DNA of 64,000 bases from Noviluteimonas gilva (GTDB lineage Bacteria; Pseudomonadota; Gammaproteobacteria; Xanthomonadales; Xanthomonadaceae). Both the position numbers and the translations under genes were made by a program. The stretch is taken from assembly GCF_009740395.1 (NCBI RefSeq), contig NZ_WOXT01000006.1, forward strand, positions 123,367 through 187,366, written 5' to 3'. Below, piece after piece: positions 8,841 to 16,993 of this stretch. A model generated the notes under the pieces. It saw nothing but the letters and a program-made list of their open reading frames with translations. It made no database searches and had not been told where the DNA came from. Position 1 is the first letter of the stretch. Every line of letters begins with the position of its first letter.

Positions 8841-11585
8841 TCAACGGGTGGAGGTGGCGTTGCGGTTCTCCAACACGGAAGGCTTGATCAGTTTCAAGCC
8901 TTGCGCGGCGTGGTAGCCATGGATCTCTTTCACGTCGAGCTTGCGCATGTACGTGACGGTATCGGCGGTGATCACCTGCCCCGGCACCATGATCGGGAAG
9001 CCGGGCGGATACGGAATCACGAAGTTCGCCGACACCATCTCCGGCCCGTCCTTCAGGCGCTTGTCGACTTCTTCGCTGGCCAGGCGCACGAACTCGCAGT
9101 TGTCTTCGTCGTAGGCCATGAAGAACGCCGGCCGCATGTGGCCTTCGTTGCTGCGCGCCTTGGCGTTGTCGCGGAAGCCGTCGTGGAATCGGCTGAAGTT
9201 GGGCAGGTCCGGCACGTCGGTCACGAGCGACTTGACGCGCGCGGCGAACTGCTCGCGCCCGCTGGTCGTGTCGTTCTTCTGCTTCGCTTCGATGTCGCGC
9301 GAGAGGTCGGCCAACGCTTTGACCAACAGCGCCGCATCGCTGTGCGTGTTGTTGATGTTGGTCTGCACCAGCACGCTGTTGCGCGAGGTCTTGTTGACCT
9401 GGATGTCGAACCGATCCGAAAGCATGCCCTTGAACTGCGTGCCGTCGAATCCGGCCGAGCCGCACAGCAGCGTGATGCGCGTGGGGTCGAGCGCGAATTC
9501 GTCGTTGTCCCAAGAGGCGATCAGGTCGACCCACGAGCCGTTCGGCGGCCCGTAGTCTTCGATGCCCGATTCGCGGAACTCCGCCGGGATCATCTCGCCG
9601 GGCGTCGCGATGCGGAAATACTTCGAGATCAGTGGATGGTTGTTGATCGTGTTGCGCAGGCGCAGCGCGATCTCGGTCATGCGCAGCGTCAGCGCGTAGC
9701 CCTCCAGTTCCATCTGGCGTCGCGCAAGATCGAGCGAAGCGATCAGCTGCAGGTTGGGCGAGGTGGAGGTGTGCGCGAAGAAGGCTTCTTCGAACGGACC
9801 TTCGACCTGGTGGAAGTCGTCGTCCCACACCAGCATCATCGAACCCTGGCGGAAGGCCGACATCGACTTGTGCGTCGAGTTGGTCTGGTAGGCGCGGATG
9901 CGGACCTTGTCGGGATCCGGCATCAGGCGCGTGTCGAGCAGTGCCGCATCATCGAGGTTTGCGGTCTTCTCCTTCCACGCTTTGTATTCCTCGCGATATT
10001 CCGCACTTCCATAGCGCTCGGCGAGTGCCGCGGCCGCGCCCATCGCGGTGCGCTTGCGATGCAGCGGGCTGAAGCGCGCGAAACCGAACCACGCTTCGTC
10101 CCACAAGAACACCAGGTCGGGCTTGATGCCCAGGCACTCTTCCATCACGCGCCGCGGGTTGTACATGTGGCCGTCGAACGTGCAGTTGGTCAGGTCGATC
10201 ACCTTCACGCGTGCGAGCGTGCCTTCGGCCTTGCAGTCCAACAGCGCTTTCTTGATCGTGCGCAGCGGCACCGCGCCGTACATCGAGTACTGCACCAGCG
10301 GGAAGGCTTCGACGTAATACGGCTGCGCGCCCGTGAGCACGAACCCGTAGTGATGCGATTTGTGGCAGTTGCGGTCGACGATGACGATGTCGCCCGGTTT
10401 GCAGATCGCCTGCACGACGATCTTGTTCGACGTGGACGTGCCGTTGGTTCCGAGGTAAGCGCGCTTGGCGCCGAACGCGCGCGCGGTCGCCTCGTTCATC
10501 TTCTTGATGTTGCCGGTGGGCTCGAGCAGCGAGTCCAGCCCGCCCGTGGTGGCGGAGGATTCGGCGAACAGGATGTTGGTGCCGTAGAACTGGCCCATGT
10601 CGCGGATCCAGTTCGAATTGAACACCGACTTGCCGCGCGCGATGGGCAGCGCGTGGAAGGTGCCGATCGGGCGCGTGGCGTATTTCTTCAGGTTGTCGAA
10701 ATACGGCGTTTCGAAACGGTCCTTGACGCCGTCGAGGATCGACAGGTGCAGCTCCATCGGTTCTTCGACGTGGTGGAAGACGCGACGGATCGATGCCATC
10801 TCGTCGCTCGCCGCGAGGCGTTCGGGCGCGCGATCGGACAACAGGTAGATGTCGATCTCCGGCCGGAACGACGCGATCGTCTTCGCCAGTCGCGTGGAGA
10901 GCGCGCCGGGCTCGAAGGTGTCGGCCTTCGGCGGAATCGTGCGGACGAGGTATTCGTGCAGGTCGGGAATGTCGTGGCGCGTGGCATAGCCGAAGCCGTC
11001 GTACAGCACGACCGCCTGGATGTCGGTGTTGAGCATCACGGCGAGCACGGCGTCTTCGAAACTGCCGACGTGCACCACCGCGTAATCGAACGCATCGTCC
11101 GGGCGGCGCAGGCGGCGCATTTCGTCCTTCGCGCGCTGCCATTGCGCGGGTTCGCTCGGTGTCACGATCAACACTTCGAAATACGGGCGCTGCACCGGTC
11201 CGCCGTCGAGCGAGGGCGGCGCGAAATCCAGCACGCGGCCTTCGGTCTCGGCACCGGCTTCCCACGCGGATTCTTCGCGACGGAAGTCCGACGACAGCAG
11301 TGCGTCGGAGACCTTGCGCACAAGTCGCGCGAACGTCGCGGCATCTCCGGCTTCGAGCGACTCGCGGATCGCTTCGATCAAACGCGGTCCGGGATACGCC
11401 CAGCAATGCTCCATGCGCGCGATGTCGCCGCTCAATGTGCGGCACTTCGCACGCAACTCGGCGGAATCGGGCATCTCCGCCCACCCGCGCGCGTATGCAT
11501 TGAGCCGACGCCATTGGTCTTCGCGGAAGATCGCGCCCGCGTAGACGTTGGCGAGGTGATGGGATGCGTTGGCAGGATCTTTCAT
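8841..11585 (-). CDS. Orn/Lys/Arg-type PLP decarboxylase with N-terminal extension
   Basis: A fold-type I PLP decarboxylase of the group III (ornithine/lysine/arginine) family, 914 residues. A response-regulator-like wing domain starts near residue 135 (YFEVLIVTPSEP). The PLP lysine lies in STHKSMSAF (about K573), and the PLP-nitrogen Asp in FLWDEAWFGF (about 496-502). The extra N-terminal helical segment of about 135 residues makes it longer than the usual 710-755. The ATG at 11585 was preferred over a GTG one codon earlier because GGAGG then has a five-base spacing. Substrate cannot be read from sequence. It is likely used for acid stress or decarboxylation-antiport with the next gene. Confidence 0.88.
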   Translation of the reverse strand: MKDPANASHHLANVYAGAIFREDQWRRLNAYARGWAEMPDSAELRAKCRTLSGDIARMEHCWAYPGPRLIEAIRESLEAGDAATFARLVRKVSDALLSSDFRREESAWEAGAETEGRVLDFAPPSLDGGPVQRPYFEVLIVTPSEPAQWQRAKDEMRRLRRPDDAFDYAVVHVGSFEDAVLAVMLNTDIQAVVLYDGFGYATRHDIPDLHEYLVRTIPPKADTFEPGALSTRLAKTIASFRPEIDIYLLSDRAPERLAASDEMASIRRVFHHVEEPMELHLSILDGVKDRFETPYFDNLKKYATRPIGTFHALPIARGKSVFNSNWIRDMGQFYGTNILFAESSATTGGLDSLLEPTGNIKKMNEATARAFGAKRAYLGTNGTSTSNKIVVQAICKPGDIVIVDRNCHKSHHYGFVLTGAQPYYVEAFPLVQYSMYGAVPLRTIKKALLDCKAEGTLARVKVIDLTNCTFDGHMYNPRRVMEECLGIKPDLVFLWDEAWFGFARFSPLHRKRTAMGAAAALAERYGSAEYREEYKAWKEKTANLDDAALLDTRLMPDPDKVRIRAYQTNSTHKSMSAFRQGSMMLVWDDDFHQVEGPFEEAFFAHTSTSPNLQLIASLDLARRQMELEGYALTLRMTEIALRLRNTINNHPLISKYFRIATPGEMIPAEFRESGIEDYGPPNGSWVDLIASWDNDEFALDPTRITLLCGSAGFDGTQFKGMLSDRFDIQVNKTSRNSVLVQTNINNTHSDAALLVKALADLSRDIEAKQKNDTTSGREQFAARVKSLVTDVPDLPNFSRFHDGFRDNAKARSNEGHMRPAFFMAYDEDNCEFVRLASEEVDKRLKDGPEMVSANFVIPYPPGFPIMVPGQVITADTVTYMRKLDVKEIHGYHAAQGLKLIKPSVLENRNATSTR

Positions 11586-11698
11586 CACGGCCTCCGATGC
11601 AGATTACGCGGCCGCGCGCCGACACCGGCGGCGGGGACAGTGCGAATCGTGCAACCCGTTTTGGGGTCGCGCATCAGAACAAACGCAGATAGCGGCCA

Positions 11699-11708
11699 GT
11701 AAAACTAC
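11699..11708. promoter_or_regulatory. GTA-N4-TAC palindrome upstream of decarboxylase operon
   Basis: GTAAAACTAC lies 114 bases upstream of the decarboxylase start, inside an AT-richer island. The same ten bases, reversed, occur at 38124-38133 upstream of the second DUF3604 operon. Similar AGGTAAAACTAC boxes are, from memory, sites of LuxR-type response regulators in proteobacteria. Both the regulator and its function here are inference. Confidence 0.3.
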
Positions 11709-11838
11709 GTATCCCCTGAACGGGTCATTTTAAGTACTGGTCACGAATTGTTCGGCGCCCACGGGAGGCAGCGCCGTCGGTCCGCGTGAAGCCCGCTCAC
11801 GAAGGTCACCTTGCGTCCCTGCGTTCAACATTTCGCGG

Positions 11839-12399
11839 CTAGTGCGCGGCATGATGTGCCTCGAGCGCCTTCACCGCATCGAGCGTTTCCCTGACGTGCT
11901 TGCTGGGGTTGAGATCCGAGTACACATGCGCGATCGAACCCGACGGCGCGATGACATACGACGTCCGGTTCGACCACTCGGGCTTCTGCGCCAGGATCGC
12001 GTCGTACTGCTTCGCGATCTTCGCGCCGTCATCGGCGGCGACCGCGAACTTGCCGCCGCAATGTTCGGTTTCCTTCGAGAAATCGGCGAGTTCGCTGGTG
12101 TTGCCGGCCGTCACGCCGATCACGGTCGCGTGCGCCGCCTTGAACTCGTCGATCGCCTCGGAGAACAGATGCGCTTCCATGTTGCAGCCCGGCGTGTGCG
12201 CCGCGGGGAAGAAGTACACGACCACCGGGCCCTTCTTCAGCGCATCGGACAACTTGAACGTGAAGGGCTTGCCCGCGAGATAGGCCGGCGCGCTGAAGTC
12301 CGGCGCCTTAGTGTCGACCTTCAACGCGGCCAGCGAAGGCGCCACGAACGCGACGATGCCGATCACGCCGAGCGCGGCGAACCTCATCAGTGGGCGCAT
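11839..12399 (-). CDS. Exported peroxiredoxin (AhpC/TSA, Bcp-like)
   Basis: A protein of 186 residues with an N-terminal hydrophobic signal (residues 6-25, ending PSLAA) followed by a thioredoxin-fold peroxiredoxin. The peroxidatic site is AAHTPGCNME (C72), replacing the usual T-P-G-C-T; a second Cys at 114 (TEHCGGK) could resolve it. It likely reduces peroxides in the periplasm. The ATG at 12399 has AGGAG nine bases upstream; an internal Met at 12387 is possible but would shorten the signal. The 253 bases between it and the decarboxylase gene hold no other gene. Confidence 0.85.
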   Translation of the reverse strand: MRPLMRFAALGVIGIVAFVAPSLAALKVDTKAPDFSAPAYLAGKPFTFKLSDALKKGPVVVYFFPAAHTPGCNMEAHLFSEAIDEFKAAHATVIGVTAGNTSELADFSKETEHCGGKFAVAADDGAKIAKQYDAILAQKPEWSNRTSYVIAPSGSIAHVYSDLNPSKHVRETLDAVKALEAHHAAH

Positions 12400-12433
12400 G
12401 ACGCAGTTCTCCTGGTGACGTGTCGCATCGACT

Positions 12434-13711
12434 CTATTCCGTAAAGCCGACGACCGTCCACGCCTGGCTCGCCTGCACCGTCACCGCCGTCTGCGTCGTG
12501 GAGATCGCCGAACGCCAGATCACGTTGCCGCCCGTGGTGGAGTTGCGCCACAGGATGTCGGCGCGCAAATCACCGTTGAAGTCGCCCGAGCTCACGGCGC
12601 GCCACACGGTCGATACCGACGTCACCGCCTGCACGGCGGCCGAACTGCCCGAACGCCAGATCACGTTCGCGCCCGTGGTGATGTTGCGCCACAGGATGTC
12701 GGAGCGGCCATCGGCGTTGTAATCGCCCGACCCGACGACGGTCCACGCCTGGCTCGCCATCGTGGTCACGGCTTGCGATGTCGCGGAATTGCCGGAACGC
12801 CAGATCACGTTCGCACCGGTGCTGGTGTTGCGCCACAGGATGTCGGAGCGGCCATCGCCGTTGTAATCGCCCGACCCCACGACGCGCCACGCGGTCGCGA
12901 GCGTCGACACCGCCTGGGTCATCGCCGAACTGCCCGAACGCCAGATCACGTTCGCACCGGTGGTCGTGTTGCGCCACAGGATGTCCGAACGATTGTCGCC
13001 GTTGTAATCGCCCGAGCCGGCCACGGTCCACGACAGGCTGATCATGCTGCTGACGGGCGTGGTGGTGGTCGAGTTGCCCGAGCGCCAGATCACGTTCACG
13101 CCGGTCGTACTGTTGCGCCACAGGATGTCCGAGCGACGGTCGCCGTTGTAATCGCCCAAACCCACCGCGCGCCACGGCGTGGACAAGGTGGTGACTGCCG
13201 TCGGCGTCGTCGAAATCGCCGAACGCCAGATCACGTTCGCGCCGGTGCTGGTGTTGCGCCACAGGATGTCGGAGCGATTGTCGCCGTTGAAATTGCTCTG
13301 CTTCGCGATGGGCGCGGTGACGGTGATGCGACCGGCCATGCCGACGCCACCGGCGCTGCCGTGCCGCTCGCAGAAGTAACGCACCGTGCCGGCCGTCGGG
13401 AAGAACACGGTCGCCGACCAGGCCGCGGTACTCAGCGCGCCGTTGCCGCCCGTGTTGTCGCATCCGTTGGCGCAGCGGAACGCCGGGATCGCCCCCGGAT
13501 CGGACCGCACGTTGTGGAGGCCGCCACCGTTGCGGAACGTGACCGTATCGCCAGCCACGATGGTGAGCGTGCTCGGCGTAAAGGTCATGTTGGAGTTCGC
13601 GGTGACGACGTGGTTCGCGGCGAACGTCGTTGCCGAAAACAGCAGGCCGGGGGCGATCGCGGACCACGCAACAAGCCGCACCCGCCCGTTCGATGTTTGC
13701 TTCGCATGCAT
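12434..13711 (-). CDS. Cupredoxin fused to six FG-GAP/VCBS-like repeats
   Basis: A secreted protein of 425 residues. After the signal peptide (to about residue 32) comes a plastocyanin/cupredoxin-like domain with a full type 1 copper set: H66 (GGLHNV), C114 and H117 (YFCERHG) and M125 (GVGMAG); C80 and C84 may form a disulfide. From residue 142 there are six repeats of 47-48 residues, each with the pattern N-G-D-x-R-S-D-I-L-W-R-N and an Asp-rich, calcium-binding-like loop, as in FG-GAP/VCBS propeller blades. It is probably an extracellular copper-binding or adhesive protein; partner and redox role are unknown. Confidence 0.8.
   Translation of the reverse strand: MHAKQTSNGRVRLVAWSAIAPGLLFSATTFAANHVVTANSNMTFTPSTLTIVAGDTVTFRNGGGLHNVRSDPGAIPAFRCANGCDNTGGNGALSTAAWSATVFFPTAGTVRYFCERHGSAGGVGMAGRITVTAPIAKQSNFNGDNRSDILWRNTSTGANVIWRSAISTTPTAVTTLSTPWRAVGLGDYNGDRRSDILWRNSTTGVNVIWRSGNSTTTTPVSSMISLSWTVAGSGDYNGDNRSDILWRNTTTGANVIWRSGSSAMTQAVSTLATAWRVVGSGDYNGDGRSDILWRNTSTGANVIWRSGNSATSQAVTTMASQAWTVVGSGDYNADGRSDILWRNITTGANVIWRSGSSAAVQAVTSVSTVWRAVSSGDFNGDLRADILWRNSTTGGNVIWRSAISTTQTAVTVQASQAWTVVGFTE
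12437..13288 (-). repeat. Six tandem 141-144 bp coding repeats
   Basis: Six head-to-tail units encode the FG-GAP-like repeats of the cupredoxin fusion. The cores, which encode SDILWRN and NVIWRS, are nearly identical at DNA level (for example CGCCAGATCACGTT on the plus strand recurs in almost every unit), while the segments between them vary. Such an array could expand or contract by recombination. Confidence 0.85.
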
Positions 13712-13848
13712 GGCCCGTTCCTTCGCCGGCTCGACGCGACCGGCCCACAGTGGGAGACGTGGTGGATACCGGTAGCTCGGGATTTGGTTCGGTGGTCCGA
13801 TGCCAGCAGAGCTTGACGGAGCGATGGCCCGGTAGGCGGGCCCGTAGG

Positions 13849-14463
13849 CTATGCGTAGTACGCGAGGAACATGTCGACCGCCGATTCCGCGGCCTTCTTC
13901 TGCTGCACGAGCGTCAGCAGCGGTTGCCCCAGCGCGATCTGCGGCCAGAACGCGAAGCCTTTCACCAGCGCATGCATCTGCATCGCGGCGAACAAGGGAT
14001 CGTCGGTTTTCAAACGTCCGTCAGCGGCCGCGGCGCGAATCCACGTCGTGAGGCCTTCTTCGCGATTGCCCATGCGCGTGACGAGTTCCCGCGCAAGTTC
14101 GGGCGCATGGAGACCGGCGGCGATCGCGACGCGCGCAAGTTCCGAATAGTTCTCGTCGCGCAGCAGTTCCAGCTTCTGCTGCAGCAATTCGAGCAGCTGA
14201 TCGCGCAGCGGACGATCCTTGCGATACACCAGGTCGAGCCCTTCGATGCTGCGTTCCCACATTTGTTCGAGGATCTGCGCGAACAACGCTTCCTTGCTCG
14301 GGAAGTGGTTGTAGACGGTGCGCTTGGACACGCCTGCGCTCGCGGCGATCTTGTCCATGCTGGTCGCCGCGAACCCCGATTGACGGAACTCGGCCACGGC
14401 GGCGTCGACGATCGCGGCGCGCTTGCGGTCGGTCAGGCGGGAGGGGGTGGTCAGGCTCGACAT
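13849..14463 (-). CDS. TetR/AcrR family transcriptional regulator
   Basis: A protein of 204 residues with a classical N-terminal TetR helix-turn-helix: A-A-I-V-D-A-A-V-A-E-F at about 16-26, then MDKIAASAGVSKRTVYNHFPSKEALF at about 36-61. The C-terminal half is an AefR/TetR_C-like ligand and dimer domain. It is divergent from the MBL-fold hydrolase gene with 79 bases between the starts, so it most likely represses that gene and itself. A palindrome and a direct repeat in the gap are listed separately. The ligand is unknown. Confidence 0.92.
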   Translation of the reverse strand: MSSLTTPSRLTDRKRAAIVDAAVAEFRQSGFAATSMDKIAASAGVSKRTVYNHFPSKEALFAQILEQMWERSIEGLDLVYRKDRPLRDQLLELLQQKLELLRDENYSELARVAIAAGLHAPELARELVTRMGNREEGLTTWIRAAAADGRLKTDDPLFAAMQMHALVKGFAFWPQIALGQPLLTLVQQKKAAESAVDMFLAYYA

Positions 14464-14508
14464 GGCCGAAAGTTTACACCGGGGGGTTTACTTTTCGGAA
14501 TTGGAAAC

Positions 14509-14524
14509 TACACTGAGTCGTGTA
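14509..14524. promoter_or_regulatory. Putative TetR operator TACAC-N6-GTGTA
   Basis: A perfect 5+5 palindrome, TACACTGAGTCGTGTA, lies between the divergent tetR-like gene and the MBL-fold gene, 19 bases upstream of the latter's ATG. The gap also has two direct GTTTAC copies, 14 bases apart (14472-14477 and 14486-14491), closer to tetR. Either could be the operator; the palindrome fits a TetR dimer better. Confidence 0.45.
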
Positions 14525-14542
14525 CTTCTTGCGGACCTGTTC

Positions 14543-15619
14543 ATGAACACGCACGCCCCCTCGCTTCCCGCCCCTGCCCGCCTCGCCTCGCCCCAGGCCG
14601 CCGACGGCCGCTTCCGCAACCCCGCGCCCAAGCCCGCCGAAGGCCTGGCCAAGACCCTGGGGATCATCTGGAACGTCTTGCTCAACAAGCCGAAGACGAC
14701 GGTGCCGAAGGCCCCGCTGCCGGTGGAAACCCTGACGCGCGCCGACCTCGAAGCCGCACCGGACCGCAGCCTGTTCCGCCTCGGCCACTCGACGATGTTG
14801 ATCAAGCTGCGCGGCGATTACTGGATCACCGATCCGGTCTTTGCCGAACGCGCATCGCCGGTGCAGTGGATGGGGCCGAAACGTTTCCACGCACCGCCCA
14901 TCGCACTGGAAGACTTGCCGCCGTTGCGCGGCGTACTTCTCTCGCACGATCACTACGACCATCTGGATCGCACCACGATCCTCCAACTTGCGAAGACCAC
15001 CGATGTGTTCCTCACGCCGCTCGGCGTCGGTGATCGATTGATCGCCTGGGGCGTCGATGCATCGAAGGTCCATCAATTCGATTGGTGGCAAGGCACGACC
15101 ATCGACGGCGTGCAATTCACCGCCACGCCCGCGCAACACTTTTCCGGACGCGGATTGTTCGACGGCAACAAGACGTTGTGGGCGTCGTGGGTGATCGTCG
15201 ACGGTGCGAAGGACGATGCGCTGCGCGTGTTCTTCAGCGGCGACACGGGGTACTTCGACGGCTTCAAGGAAATCGGGCGTCGCTTCGGCCCCTTCGACGT
15301 GGCGATGATCGAAACCGGCGCCTACGACCCGCAGTGGCCCTACGTGCACATGCAGCCGGAACAGACGGTGCAGGCGCACGAAGACTTGCGCGCGCGTTGG
15401 TTGATGCCGATCCACAACGGCACCTTCGACCTCGCGATGCACGGCTGGCAGGACCCCTTCGAGCGCGTGCTTGCGTTGAGCAGTGCGCGCGGCATCGCGT
15501 TGACCACGCCGCGCATGGGCGAACGCCTGGACCTGACGTCACCCGCGGGGACCACGACCTGGTGGCGCGACACCGAAACCGAAACAGAAACACTGACCGC
15601 ATGGGTGGAAGCACGATGA
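14543..15619 (+). CDS. MBL-fold metallo-hydrolase (NAPE-PLD/UlaG-like)
   Basis: A protein of 358 residues of the metallo-beta-lactamase superfamily. The metal motif is LLSHDHYDHLD (H135, H137, D139, H140), followed by TPAQHFSGR, FFSGDTGYF and a late PIHNGTF His. The arrangement is that of N-acylphosphatidylethanolamine phospholipase D-like proteins. There is no clear signal peptide, so it is probably cytoplasmic or peripheral. It faces a divergent TetR regulator and overlaps the next small gene by ATGA. The natural substrate is unknown; a lipid phosphodiester is a reasonable guess. Confidence 0.87.
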   Translation: MNTHAPSLPAPARLASPQAADGRFRNPAPKPAEGLAKTLGIIWNVLLNKPKTTVPKAPLPVETLTRADLEAAPDRSLFRLGHSTMLIKLRGDYWITDPVFAERASPVQWMGPKRFHAPPIALEDLPPLRGVLLSHDHYDHLDRTTILQLAKTTDVFLTPLGVGDRLIAWGVDASKVHQFDWWQGTTIDGVQFTATPAQHFSGRGLFDGNKTLWASWVIVDGAKDDALRVFFSGDTGYFDGFKEIGRRFGPFDVAMIETGAYDPQWPYVHMQPEQTVQAHEDLRARWLMPIHNGTFDLAMHGWQDPFERVLALSSARGIALTTPRMGERLDLTSPAGTTTWWRDTETETETLTAWVEAR

Positions 15620-15861
15620 AACTGCGCATCCAGGACCTGCCCGAAGACGGCGTCCGCAGCATCATCGACGCGATCCTCCAGGTCGACCTCGGCGCCCGCA
15701 TCAACTTCGACGCCTCCCTGGTGAGCATCGCCGGGCGGATGACGGTCGACGATGCGAGCGCCGCCATCGAACGCAGCGGTTACCAGGTCGCCGCGATCGT
15801 CGATCAAACGCTCATCGATGCCGGGTTCCGCTACAAGCCCCACGACATCCGGTCCTTCTGA
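15616..15861 (+). CDS. Small HMA-fold-like protein without CxxC
   Basis: A protein of 81 residues, translationally coupled to the MBL-fold gene (ATGA). Its layout, with LRIQDLP at the start, then LVSIAGRMTVDDASAAIERSGY and V-A-A-I-V, resembles a beta-alpha-beta heavy-metal-associated domain of the copper chaperone type, but the CxxC metal loop is absent and there is no Cys at all. It may be a structural partner or regulator of the hydrolase. The family assignment is pattern-based and tentative. Confidence 0.6.
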   Translation: MKLRIQDLPEDGVRSIIDAILQVDLGARINFDASLVSIAGRMTVDDASAAIERSGYQVAAIVDQTLIDAGFRYKPHDIRSF

Positions 15862-15972
15862 CGCGCTCCACCGAATGGATGAGTGTCGGCCGCCGACTTC
15901 ACGAGCCGATTACATTCGCGAATTCGCGGTCTCCCACAATGGCGCGAACTTCGCTTCGGTGCGTCGCGCTGC

Positions 15973-16974
15973 ATGGATCCGACACACGCGCCTGTAGAGA
16001 GTGACGCCGCGTTCGTTTCGACCGGGACCTTGCCGCCCGTCGATCTCGTCACTCGCCTGGTCACCGAAGCGCATGCGCGCTTCGGTACTGTCACGCTCGG
16101 GGAGAACTCGCAGGTCTATCCGGCGCTGGCGCGCGTGCCGAGCGAACTGTTCGGCATTTGCGTCGTGTCCGTCGATGGGCGTGTGTTCTCCGCCGGCGAT
16201 GCCGAACACACCTTCACGATCATGAGCGTCTCCAAGCCCTTCGTGTTCGCGTTGGTCTGCGATCTGATCGGCGCGACGGGCGCACGCGAGCGCTTGGGCG
16301 CGAATGCGACAGGCCATGCTTTCAACTCCCTGGCCGGCATCGAACGCACGACCGACGGGCGCACGAACCCGATGGTCAATGCCGGCGCGATCGCGACGAC
16401 GAGCCTGGCACCGGGCGACACCGAAGCGGACAAGTGGCGCTTCCTCCACGAAGGTCTTTCGCGCTTCGCCGGACGCACGCTGTCCGTTAACGAAGAGGTG
16501 TACGAATCGGCGTCGAAAACCAACTTCCGCAATCGCAGCATCGCCTGGATGCTCGAAAGCATGGGGCGCCTGTATTGCGATCCGACCATGGCGACGGAGC
16601 TGTACACACGACAGTGTTCGCTCGACGTCAGCGCAAGGGACCTCGCGGTGATGGGCGCGACGCTCGCGCATGGCGGCTTCAATCCGGTCACGCGCGAACA
16701 GGTCGTCAAACCCGAGGTCTGCCACCCGGCACTCGCCGTCATGGTGACCGCGGGGCTTTACGAAACCTCCGGCGATTGGCTGTACGAGATTGGGTTGCCG
16801 GGAAAGAGCGGCATCGGCGGCGGCATCGTCACCGTATCGCCCGGCAAGGGTGGACTGGGCACCTTCGCGCCGCCACTGGATGAAGCAGGCAACAGCGTGC
16901 GCGGGCAACTCGCGGCGCAGTTCCTGTCGCAACGCCTCGGGCTCGACCTGCTGGTTTCCTCGCCCCACCCCTGA
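15973..16974 (+). CDS. glsA: Glutaminase
   Basis: A protein of 333 residues of the serine-type glutaminase family (glutamine to glutamate and ammonia). The catalytic SxxK lies in IMSVSKPF (S85, K88). Other family blocks are GENSQVYPALARVP, NPMVNAGAIATTSL, NFRNRSIAWML, YTRQCSLDVSA and GLPGKSGIGGGI. The ATG at 15973 is chosen because the family starts shortly before the PPVDLV segment; an upstream in-frame ATG at 15883 would add an unrelated extension. An MFS transporter follows after 19 bases. Confidence 0.93.
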   Translation: MDPTHAPVESDAAFVSTGTLPPVDLVTRLVTEAHARFGTVTLGENSQVYPALARVPSELFGICVVSVDGRVFSAGDAEHTFTIMSVSKPFVFALVCDLIGATGARERLGANATGHAFNSLAGIERTTDGRTNPMVNAGAIATTSLAPGDTEADKWRFLHEGLSRFAGRTLSVNEEVYESASKTNFRNRSIAWMLESMGRLYCDPTMATELYTRQCSLDVSARDLAVMGATLAHGGFNPVTREQVVKPEVCHPALAVMVTAGLYETSGDWLYEIGLPGKSGIGGGIVTVSPGKGGLGTFAPPLDEAGNSVRGQLAAQFLSQRLGLDLLVSSPHP

Positions 16975-16993
16975 CATCGCCGGGAGCATGGCC

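Noticed and set aside
8901..11702. A 933-codon open frame on the plus strand opposite the decarboxylase
   Set aside because: Arg/Val/Asp-rich shadow typical of GC-rich antisense; the minus-strand protein has complete PLP motifs and a ribosome site.
11785..11802. CGTGA/TCACG hairpin downstream of the peroxiredoxin gene
   Set aside because: Only five base pairs and no T-tract, too weak to call a terminator.
12437..13288. Regularly spaced repeats that could suggest a CRISPR-like array
   Set aside because: Units are 141-144 bp, in frame and encode protein repeats; no short palindromic repeat or cas gene is present.
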